Below, piece by piece: positions 6,125 through 11,704 of a DNA stretch of 14,242 nt. The stretch is from the NCBI GenBank assembly GCA_045614825.1, contig JAZLDO010000061.1, forward strand, positions 1-14,242, read 5' to 3'. The stretch is from Aphodosoma sp045614825 (GTDB taxonomy: Bacteria > Bacteroidota > Bacteroidia > Bacteroidales > Paludibacteraceae). Under the pieces are notes generated by a model. That model did no database searches and was not told the origin of the DNA. It worked only from the letters and a program-made list of their open reading frames with translations. A program made the position numbers and the translations under genes. The first letter of the stretch is position 1; every line of letters starts with the position of its first letter.

Positions 6125-6220
6125 AAATTGAAATTTGAAAGTTGGAATTTGTGAGTTAACATTGTTTTATGTTAATTTTCAACTTTCAACTTTTAACTTT
6201 CAACTTTCAACTTTAAATAT
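6125..6220 (+). repeat. Heptamer array with inverted halves between amylase and ABC-F genes
   Basis: 7-base units start directly after the TAA stop: AAATTGA (6125) and AATTTGA (6132), with variants to 6159. A short inverted repeat at 6154-6174 (TTAACAT with ATGTTAA) follows, and then units of the opposite strand sense (TCAACTT at 6179, 6186, 6200 and 6207; TTAACTT at 6193). In RNA the two halves would pair as one long imperfect hairpin. The array ends one base before the ABC-F start codon. It is open in one frame by chance, which creates a false upstream extension of the ABC-F gene. Confidence 0.75.
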
Positions 6221-6221
6221 T

Positions 6222-7856
6222 ATGATTTCAGCAGATGCATTGACCGTCGAGTTTGGCGGGACAACACTTTTTAAAGATATATCGTTTATAATTAACGAAA
6301 ACGACCGTATAGCCTTGATGGGTAAAAACGGAGCGGGCAAATCGACTTTGTTGAAGATACTAGCTGGAGTGCGCGAAGCAACACGCGGTAAAGTGTCGGC
6401 ACCAGAGGGGACTATTATAGCCTATTTGCCTCAGCACTTGATGGTGAAAGACGATAAAACCGTATTTGAAGAGGCTGCAACAGCATTTGCCGAAATCAAC
6501 AGTATGGAGGCGCGTATCAACGAAATAAACAAAGAGTTGGAAACGCGCACCGACTACGAAAGCGATGAGTATATGGCACTTATCGAAGAGGTGAGTGCGT
6601 TGAGCGAGAGATTTTATAGCATAGAAGAGGTGAATTACGACGCCGATATTGAGAAGACTTTGCTTGGTCTTGGTTTTGAGCGTAAAGATTTCACACGTAA
6701 GACATCGGACTTTAGTGGCGGTTGGCGTATGCGTATTGAGTTGGCAAAGATGCTATTGCGTAAGCCTGATTTGATATTGCTTGATGAGCCGACTAACCAC
6801 CTTGATATAGAGTCGATTCAGTGGTTGGAACAATGGCTTGTGAATCAAGGCAAGGCAGTGGTGGTGATATCGCACGACAAGGCTTTTGTAGATAATATCA
6901 CAAATCGCACAATCGAGGTGACAATGGGTCGCATCTATGACTACAAGGCAACCTATTCGCACTACTTACAATTGAGAGAAGAACGCCGTCAGCAACAACA
7001 ACGTCAGTATGAAGACCAACAAAAGATGATTGCTGAGACTAAGGAGTTTATCGAGCGATTCAAGGGTACATATTCAAAGACACATCAAGTGCAAAGCCGT
7101 GTGAATATGCTTGAGAAACTCGAAATCATTGAGGTAGATGAGATTGATACATCATCGTTGAGATTGAAATTCCCGCCTTCGCCTCGTAGTGGCAACTATC
7201 CTGTGGCTGCACACAATGTAGGTAAGGCATACGGCGAGCACCGTGTATTCTCGGGTGCTAATTTCACTATTGAGCGTGGCGAAAAAGTGGCATTTGTGGG
7301 CAAGAATGGGGAGGGTAAATCTACGATGGTGAAATGTATCATGCAAGAGATAGAGCATGAGGGTGAGTTGTTGTTAGGTCATAATGTCAGAGTTGGTTAT
7401 TTTGCGCAAGACGAAGCGGCAGGTTTGGATGAAGAATTGACAGTATTCCAAACAATTGACGAGATTGCCGAAGGCGATATTCGTACACAAATACGCAATA
7501 TTCTCGGAGCATTTATGTTCAATAAAGAAGACTCGGAGAAGAAGGTAAAAGTGCTATCTGGCGGTGAGCGTCAGCGACTTGCGATGATTAAATTGTTGTT
7601 GCAACCATTGAACTTTTTGATTCTCGACGAGCCGACTAACCATCTTGATATTAAGACAAAAGATGTGTTGAAACAAGCATTGCAAAACTTTGATGGCACA
7701 CTTATTGTGGTATCGCACGATAGGGACTTCCTTGATGGATTGGTGACTAAAGTATATGAATTTGGTGGAGGTAAAGTGACCGAACACCTCGAAGATATCT
7801 ATGGTTTCCTCCGTAAGAAGAATATGGAAAACCTCCGTGAAATAGAACGAAAATAA
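6222..7856 (+). CDS. ABC-F family ATPase (ribosome-associated, non-transporter)
   Basis: 544 aa with two ABC domains and no membrane segments, the ABC-F design of cytoplasmic proteins that bind the ribosomal E site and act on stalled or initiating ribosomes. Domain 1 has Walker A GKNGAGKST (34-42), an arm insertion (about 85-140), signature FSGGW (164-168) and Walker B LLDEPTNHLD (186-195). A charged, Gln-rich linker (about 250-310) corresponds to the P-site tRNA interaction motif. Domain 2 has GKNGEGKST (360-368), signature LSGGE (445-449) and LILDEPTNHLD (466-476). Both switch histidines are present (SHD at 217 and 498). The length fits the YbiT/EttA/Uup size range without the long Uup C-terminal extension; I cannot separate housekeeping from antibiotic-resistance subfamilies by eye. 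I chose ATG 6222 because sequence before it is a non-coding heptamer array. Confidence 0.92.
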   Translation: MISADALTVEFGGTTLFKDISFIINENDRIALMGKNGAGKSTLLKILAGVREATRGKVSAPEGTIIAYLPQHLMVKDDKTVFEEAATAFAEINSMEARINEINKELETRTDYESDEYMALIEEVSALSERFYSIEEVNYDADIEKTLLGLGFERKDFTRKTSDFSGGWRMRIELAKMLLRKPDLILLDEPTNHLDIESIQWLEQWLVNQGKAVVVISHDKAFVDNITNRTIEVTMGRIYDYKATYSHYLQLREERRQQQQRQYEDQQKMIAETKEFIERFKGTYSKTHQVQSRVNMLEKLEIIEVDEIDTSSLRLKFPPSPRSGNYPVAAHNVGKAYGEHRVFSGANFTIERGEKVAFVGKNGEGKSTMVKCIMQEIEHEGELLLGHNVRVGYFAQDEAAGLDEELTVFQTIDEIAEGDIRTQIRNILGAFMFNKEDSEKKVKVLSGGERQRLAMIKLLLQPLNFLILDEPTNHLDIKTKDVLKQALQNFDGTLIVVSHDRDFLDGLVTKVYEFGGGKVTEHLEDIYGFLRKKNMENLREIERK

Positions 7857-7917
7857 ATTGAAAATTGAGAGTTGAGAATTATTTAACTTTCAACTTTCAA
7901 ATTTTAACTTTCAACTT
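7855..7917 (+). repeat. Heptamer array with inverted halves between ABC-F and DUF4834 genes
   Basis: Nine units of exactly 7 bases in unbroken register, beginning in the last two bases of the TAA stop. The first half is AAATTGA twice, then GAGTTGA. The second half is TTAACTT, TCAACTT, TCAAATT, TTAACTT, TCAACTT, which is the reverse complement type. The array ends 5 nt before the next ATG. The RNA could form an imperfect hairpin within the spacer. Confidence 0.8.
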
Positions 7918-7922
7918 GTATT

Positions 7923-8183
7923 ATGTTTGGATGTTTATTTATGATGATTTTAGTGCCAGCGTTGTTTGTGTTGGCATTGGTGTTGAACTTAGTGTTTAGA
8001 GTTTTGGGCATATTCGTGCCTAAATCACGGACTCAACAACCACGATATGACTATGACGAATCGGAGAATCCGATAGAAAATGAGATTAGAGAAGAGGTAA
8101 ACGAACGTCGTCAGCGTGGTGAGAAAGTGATAGGCGACGATGAGGGTGAATATGTTGATTTTGAAGAGATAAAAGAAGAGTAG
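7923..8183 (+). CDS. DUF4834-like small membrane protein
   Basis: 86 aa. One hydrophobic membrane segment (about residues 5-32) is followed by a highly charged tail that is probably cytoplasmic. The end DEGEYVDFEEIKEE (73-86) is the hallmark of the Bacteroidetes family DUF4834, whose function is unknown. The length is normal for the family. It lies between the ABC-F and thioredoxin genes with spacers of 66 and 53 nt, so it is probably co-transcribed. Confidence 0.75.
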   Translation: MFGCLFMMILVPALFVLALVLNLVFRVLGIFVPKSRTQQPRYDYDESENPIENEIREEVNERRQRGEKVIGDDEGEYVDFEEIKEE

Positions 8184-8217
8184 ATTACAGGTTATGGGTT
8201 ATAGATTATAGATATTA
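8183..8217 (+). repeat. Heptamer array after the DUF4834 gene
   Basis: Five 7-base units starting with the G of the TAG stop: GATTACA, GGTTATG, GGTTATA, GATTATA, GATATTA, at 8183, 8190, 8197, 8204 and 8211. All are in the same sense, with no inverted half. Confidence 0.7.
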
Positions 8218-8236
8218 ATAAATAATTGGTAAATGT

Positions 8237-8686
8237 ATGAAACAGAGACTTTTAATTCTATTAATTGCAGTGGTGGTGGCATTTGCTGTGTCGGCTCAAA
8301 CTTCTGTTGCAGAGAAACCGGCTGTAAAAGTTACACATCTCACAAAAGCCGATTTTTTGGCAAAGGTGATGAATTACGAGAAAAATCCACAAGAATGGAT
8401 TTATCTTGGTGATAAACCTTGTTTGATTGACTTTTATGCATCGTGGTGTGGACCATGTAAACGCTTGGCTCCTGTGCTTGACGAATTGGCTCAAGAGTAT
8501 GCTGGCGAAATATATATTTATAAGGTGAATACAGAGCAAGAACAAGAACTTGCTGCCGTGTTTGGTATTCGCTCAATACCAACATTGTTATTCTGTCCAA
8601 TGGGCGAAAATCCTCAAATTGCTCAAGGTGCTTTGCCTAAAGAGCAACTTAAAGAGGCAATTGATAAAGTGCTTTTGAAGAAATGA
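8237..8686 (+). CDS. Exported thioredoxin-fold protein
   Basis: 149 aa. A signal peptide ends at about VSAQ (18-21), so the protein works outside the cytoplasm, most likely in the periplasm. The thioredoxin domain covers about 34-148 and has the redox-active site WCGPC (70-74), followed by K, and the cis-proline loop RSIPTLLF (112-119, Pro115). It probably reduces or exchanges disulfides in periplasmic proteins. The CGPC motif is that of true thioredoxins. No cytochrome-biogenesis or TlpA partner is adjacent, so its electron donor is not evident here. Confidence 0.9.
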   Translation: MKQRLLILLIAVVVAFAVSAQTSVAEKPAVKVTHLTKADFLAKVMNYEKNPQEWIYLGDKPCLIDFYASWCGPCKRLAPVLDELAQEYAGEIYIYKVNTEQEQELAAVFGIRSIPTLLFCPMGENPQIAQGALPKEQLKEAIDKVLLKK

Positions 8687-8712
8687 GGATTGAGGAGTTA
8701 GGAATTAATAAA
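8685..8712 (+). repeat. Short heptamer array after the thioredoxin gene
   Basis: Units GAGGATT, GAGGAGT, TAGGAAT and TAATAAA at 8685, 8692, 8699 and 8706, starting with the GA of the TGA stop. It is the shortest and least certain of the set. Confidence 0.5.
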
Positions 8713-8727
8713 TTAAAATATATATAA

Positions 8728-9834
8728 ATGAAAAGATTAGTTATCTTAGCAATGTCTATTTTGTCTTGTGTTATGATGTTTGCACAAGAGAAGAAAGAGC
8801 AGCCTTTGCGTTATGTTGATGCATTGGAGTTTCGTATGGTAAATAAGGGCTTTTTCGATACCGAAACACCCTATTCACGCTTGCCTAAATATTTGAAAGA
8901 TTCTATTCGTCCCGACCTTTGGGATCGTGGATTGTGTAGCGCAGGTGTAGCTATACGTTTTGCCTCTAATTCAAAACGAGTAGGTGTGCGCTATCGTTTG
9001 CTCAAAGATTTCCATATGTATCATATGGCTGATACAGGTACTAAAGGTGCCGACCTCTATATTCGTAACGAGAAAGGCAAATGGGAGTATGTAAATACTT
9101 GTCGTCCAATGGTGAAGGACAAAGAAACAAAAGAGTGTGAAAAGGTGTTTGTCGATAATTTCGATGGCACAGAGCACGAATTTATTATCTACCTACCATT
9201 ATATGATGGTGTGACTGAGATGTATATCGCAGTGGATAGTGCAGCTACTTTGACCAAACCAAAAGTGGATAGTCCGCGAGCAGACAAGCGTATTGTGATG
9301 TATGGCACAAGTGTGCTTCAAGGTGGTTGCGCTACTCGCACAGGTATGGCTGGCACAAATATTATCAGTCGCGACCTTAATTGCGAGGTTATCAATTTAG
9401 GTTTCAGTGGCGAGGGCAAAATGGATATGGCTATTGCTCGTGCTATGGCTCAAATTCCTAACGTAGCATGCTATGTGCTCGATCCTGTACCTAATTGCAC
9501 AGAGCAGATGTGCGATACGTTGACTTATGCTTTTGTTAGCGAGTTGCGCCGTTTGCGTCCCGAAGTGCCAATTGTGATGGTTGAAGGTCATACTTATACT
9601 TATGCAAAATATGATACCTTCTTTAAAGATTATTTGCCAAAGAAAAATGAGGCATGGTTGCGTAATTATAAAAAGTTGAAAAAAGATGGGTTCAAGCAAC
9701 TCTATTATGTAACAACTGAAGGATTGTTTGGATATGATAACGAAGGTACAGTAGATGGTATCCACTACACCGACCTTGGCTATTGTTATTATGCTCAAAA
9801 ACTAGAGAAAGTATTAAAACGATTTGTAAAATAA
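8728..9834 (+). CDS. Secreted GxDLY / SGNH-type hydrolase (probable esterase)
   Basis: 368 aa. A signal peptide (ends MMFAQ, 16-20) is followed by an N-terminal beta-sandwich domain containing the GADLYIR motif (107-113) of GxDLY proteins, which normally precedes a GDSL-like lipase domain. The catalytic domain starts at about 187. The block I Ser is in GTSVLQGGC (Ser195), the block II Gly in LGFSGEG (224-230), the block III Asn in DPVPNC (Asn256), and the block V Asp/His in DGIHYTDLG (Asp343, His346), so the tetrad appears complete. Relatives deacylate sugars or other esters; the substrate here is unknown. It is the last gene before a terminator and probably belongs to the operon beginning with the amylase, which makes a role in polysaccharide deacetylation plausible but unproven. 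Confidence 0.85.
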   Translation: MKRLVILAMSILSCVMMFAQEKKEQPLRYVDALEFRMVNKGFFDTETPYSRLPKYLKDSIRPDLWDRGLCSAGVAIRFASNSKRVGVRYRLLKDFHMYHMADTGTKGADLYIRNEKGKWEYVNTCRPMVKDKETKECEKVFVDNFDGTEHEFIIYLPLYDGVTEMYIAVDSAATLTKPKVDSPRADKRIVMYGTSVLQGGCATRTGMAGTNIISRDLNCEVINLGFSGEGKMDMAIARAMAQIPNVACYVLDPVPNCTEQMCDTLTYAFVSELRRLRPEVPIVMVEGHTYTYAKYDTFFKDYLPKKNEAWLRNYKKLKKDGFKQLYYVTTEGLFGYDNEGTVDGIHYTDLGYCYYAQKLEKVLKRFVK

Positions 9835-9841
9835 AAAAAAC

Positions 9842-9888
9842 AAACACAAGATGAGAGATTAAAAAAGTCTTAAATCTTGTGTTTTTTA
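9842..9888 (+). terminator. Intrinsic terminator after the SGNH hydrolase
   Basis: AAACACAAGAT (9842-9852) pairs perfectly with ATCTTGTGTTT (9874-9884), and further T follow. The loop is 21 nt and contains additional short complementarity. The A-run at 9832-9840 on the other side makes it potentially bidirectional. Confidence 0.8.
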
Positions 9889-9889
9889 T

Positions 9890-9920
9890 TTTGTTGGATT
9901 AAACCATGGCATAATGTTTG
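9890..9920 (+). promoter_or_regulatory. Promoter before the PepSY-like pair
   Basis: TTTG at 9890-9893, 19 nt, then AATGTTTG at 9913-9920, one base off the TAnnTTTG consensus. The leader to the ATG at 9974 is about 47 nt. Confidence 0.5.
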
Positions 9921-9973
9921 TGTCAAATAAATTGAAAAACAAACAAAACTATTAAATTTTTAAATTAAAAATT

Positions 9974-10411
9974 ATGAAAAACTATCTTTTTTTGATGCTA
10001 TTGCCAATGGTTATTGGTTTTGCATCGTGCGATTACCACGACAAAATGATTGAGGCTGGAGATATGCCAACAAAGACAACAATGTTCATATCTGACTATT
10101 TCCCAGAATGTGAGATAGTTGCTATCGACAAAGATCGTGAATTAGGAGGGATATCGTATGACGTAGTGTTGAATTGTGGAGTGAAATTGGAGTTTGATGG
10201 CAAAGGCGAATGGACAAGTGTCGATTGTGAACGAAGTCAAGTGCCTGATGGTATTATTCCTAGTAAAATATTGGATTTCGTTTTAGCAAAATATCATAAT
10301 AATTTCATTGTGATGATTGAGCGAGATTGGAATCATTATAAAGTAGAATTAAATAACGACATAGAGTTGATATTTAATAAAGATGGTGATTTTAAACATA
10401 TAGATGATTAA
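9974..10411 (+). CDS. PepSY-like (BLIP-like) lipoprotein
   Basis: 145 aa. The N-terminus has a lipobox, FASC (Cys19), followed by acidic DYHD, which could act as a surface-export signal in this phylum. Two repeats of the PepSY-like/beta-lactamase-inhibitor-like fold follow: ISYDVVLNCGVKLEFDGKGE with SVDCER at residues ~61-86, and HYKVELNNDIELIFNKDGDF at ~121-140. Members are common periplasmic or surface proteins of Bacteroidetes with no established ligand. It is paralogous to the next gene, 19 nt downstream, which indicates a tandem duplication. Confidence 0.8.
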   Translation: MKNYLFLMLLPMVIGFASCDYHDKMIEAGDMPTKTTMFISDYFPECEIVAIDKDRELGGISYDVVLNCGVKLEFDGKGEWTSVDCERSQVPDGIIPSKILDFVLAKYHNNFIVMIERDWNHYKVELNNDIELIFNKDGDFKHIDD

Positions 10412-10430
10412 CCTTAAAATGCTAAAAATT

Positions 10431-10868
10431 ATGAAAAAAATCTTTTTATCTTTGATAGTTGTTATGTTGGCTGTAATGCCAATCATGGCAGATAATGACA
10501 GAATTGTTACTCGCGAAGAGTTGCCAGAAAAGGCTCAAATGTTTTTAAGTCAACATTTTGCTAATGCAGACGTTTTGTACGCAAAAGCTGAACGCGATAT
10601 GGGTGTTATAACATCTTATGACGTTCTTTTAGATGGTGATGTCAAAGTTGAATTTAATCGTAGTGGAGAGTGGACCAAAGTTGATTGTGAGCGTACACAA
10701 GTGCCTGATGAAGTATTACCTCAAGGTGTGTTGGATTATGTAAAGAAGAAGTTTGCAAAGGCCTATGTTGTAGAAATTGAAAAAAACTTGATGGGGTATG
10801 ATGTGAAATTGAATAACGACCTTGACCTCGAATTTAATACGAGTGGCAAATTTGTGCGAGTTGATTGA
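10431..10868 (+). CDS. PepSY-like (BLIP-like) periplasmic protein, paralogue of the preceding gene
   Basis: 145 aa from ATG 10431, which gives a clean signal peptide (MKKIFLS... to IMAD). An upstream in-frame ATG at 10404 would overlap the previous gene and place nine residues before the signal peptide, so I reject it. There are two PepSY-like repeats: YDVLLDGDVKVEFNRSGEW with KVDCERTQVPDEVLP, and YDVKLNNDLDLEFNTSGKF at the end. Unlike its neighbour it has no lipobox and should be soluble in the periplasm. The shared block VDCER-QVPD shows close relationship. The two genes are likely co-transcribed; the function is unknown. Confidence 0.8.
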   Translation: MKKIFLSLIVVMLAVMPIMADNDRIVTREELPEKAQMFLSQHFANADVLYAKAERDMGVITSYDVLLDGDVKVEFNRSGEWTKVDCERTQVPDEVLPQGVLDYVKKKFAKAYVVEIEKNLMGYDVKLNNDLDLEFNTSGKFVRVD

Positions 10869-10896
10869 GTATTTATGTACATTACTTTTTAATAAC

Positions 10897-10938
10897 AAGA
10901 GGCTGTGTCGAAATGTAAATTTTGGCTCAGCTTCTTTT
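10897..10938 (+). terminator. Terminator after the PepSY-like pair
   Basis: AAGAGGCTGTG (10897-10907) pairs with CTCAGCTTCTT (10926-10936) with one wobble and one mismatch, and T follow. The AAGAGGCTG arm is a common Bacteroidales terminator wording. Confidence 0.65.
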
Positions 10939-11034
10939 ATATGTATTAGAATTCTTGCGATAATCGAAAACAAAAGAAGTTTTACTTGTTTTGATAAGCG
11001 AAGCTTGTAATTTGTATTACATGTTTTAAGAAAA

Positions 11035-11080
11035 GTCCCGTAGGGGCGATACACAGCCGGGGATTAACACCCCAGCCTGG
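11035..11080 (+). repeat. REP-like GC-rich intergenic element
   Basis: In an otherwise very AT-rich 350-base spacer (10869-11220, no gene), a GC-rich block contains two adjacent palindromes: GTCCC/GGGGC around GTAG at 11035-11047, and GCCGGGG (11056-11062) facing CCCCAGC (11070-11076). The phrase GTCCCGTAGGGGCGA resembles short repeats scattered in Bacteroidales intergenic DNA as far as I remember. Only one copy is in the window, so repetition is inferred. Confidence 0.45.
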
Positions 11081-11170
11081 ATTATATCTCCACTTTGAGG
11101 CTCACAATTTTATTGGACAGTAATAATTTTTTTTCTTATTTTGTAGTGAATTGAGGAGTATTTTTCTATA

Positions 11171-11201
11171 TTGCATAAACCAACTTTTTTTTGTAACTTT
11201 A
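11171..11201 (+). promoter_or_regulatory. Promoter before the His-rich protein / TonB receptor pair
   Basis: TTG at 11171-11173, a 20-nt spacer, and TAACTTTA at 11194-11201, then an ATG only about 13 nt after the expected transcript start. The -7 box ends in A, as in the promoter-like site at 14199. Confidence 0.6.
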
Positions 11202-11220
11202 CACTCCGAAATTTTGAAAA

Positions 11221-11556
11221 ATGAAGAGTGGTAGAATTCAATATATCGTAGGCGTGTTTATGACACTGTTGATGGTGAGCTATTTGGCTTGCCTTTCGTT
11301 GTGTCTGCATACTCACGTGGTTGATTCTAAGATCATTACCCACTCGCACCCTTATAAAACTTCTTCGCACACCCACTCGGGTATCGAGTTCGTTTTGCTC
11401 AAATCTTTATCTGATTTCTCTGCTGTAGTGGCTGACGAAAATGCAGATATTACTCCTTATTTCGCGCTTTTTTGCGAAATCATTACCCCCTCTTCTGCAC
11501 ACATCGAGTCGTTCTTCCTGACTCTGGCATCCCTCCGTGCTCCACCGTTTATTTAA
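11221..11556 (+). CDS. Small His-rich membrane-anchored protein, possible metal binder
   Basis: 111 aa. One hydrophobic segment (about 8-28) anchors or exports the protein. It is followed by clustered histidines: HTH at 30-32, HSHP at 41-44, HTHS at 50-53, with further His at 94. The end reads SLRAPPFI. Similar short proteins with HTH and HSHPY motifs sit just before TonB receptors in Bacteroidales genomes as far as I recall, but I know no named family. The histidine pattern suggests binding of zinc, copper or another divalent metal in the periplasm. It is 148 nt before the TonB receptor and shares its codon style (many C- and T-ending codons), which supports joint function and common origin. 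Function is inferred. Confidence 0.65.
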   Translation: MKSGRIQYIVGVFMTLLMVSYLACLSLCLHTHVVDSKIITHSHPYKTSSHTHSGIEFVLLKSLSDFSAVVADENADITPYFALFCEIITPSSAHIESFFLTLASLRAPPFI

Positions 11557-11588
11557 TGAGTAATGAGTAGTTAGTAATGAGTAGTTCT
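11554..11588 (+). repeat. Heptamer array after the His-rich gene
   Basis: Units TAATGAG (11554, 11561, 11575) with TAGTTAG (11568) and TAGTTCT (11582), in strict 7-base register. The first unit begins with the TAA stop codon itself. Confidence 0.75.
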
Positions 11589-11604
11589 CGTTACCGACCA
11601 AGCC

Positions 11605-11662
11605 AACTTGTCCAACAAGTTCGATTTGTCTGACCGTCCAACTAGTCTGACTCGTCCTACAA
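11605..11662 (+). repeat. 9-bp iterated GTCNNAC array before the TonB receptor
   Basis: A GTCNNAC core recurs at 11610 (GTCCAAC), 11628 (GTCTGAC), 11636 (GTCCAAC), 11645 (GTCTGAC) and 11654 (GTCCTAC), with a weaker unit at 11619, so the period is 8-9 bases. At its left edge AACTTGT (11605-11611) and ACAAGTT (11615-11621) form a perfect 7-bp inverted repeat with a 3-nt centre. The array could be an operator or simply decayed tandem repeat. No -33/-7 promoter is clear between it and the ATG at 11705. Confidence 0.55.
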
Positions 11663-11704
11663 TTCTTATTCTATAACTTATTAAATAACAACAATTTCCA
11701 TTAA

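Noticed and set aside
6135..6221. TTG-initiated extension of the ABC-F reading frame by 29 codons
   Set aside because: The extension is the heptamer array read as protein (repeated FQLST/FNFQLST) and has no family similarity. The ATG at 6222 gives the normal ABC-F N-terminus.
3758..9834. Classical polysaccharide utilisation locus
   Set aside because: The amylase and esterase suggest glycan use, but there is no SusC/SusD pair or hybrid regulator. The only TonB receptor is in a separate unit and looks metal-related.
10404..10430. Upstream ATG for the second PepSY-like gene
   Set aside because: It overlaps the previous gene's end and puts nine residues before a clear signal peptide that starts at 10431.
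10822..11010. 62-codon + strand ORF across the end of the PepSY-like gene and its terminator
   Set aside because: It is a different frame of a coding region continuing through a terminator hairpin, with no protein-like composition.
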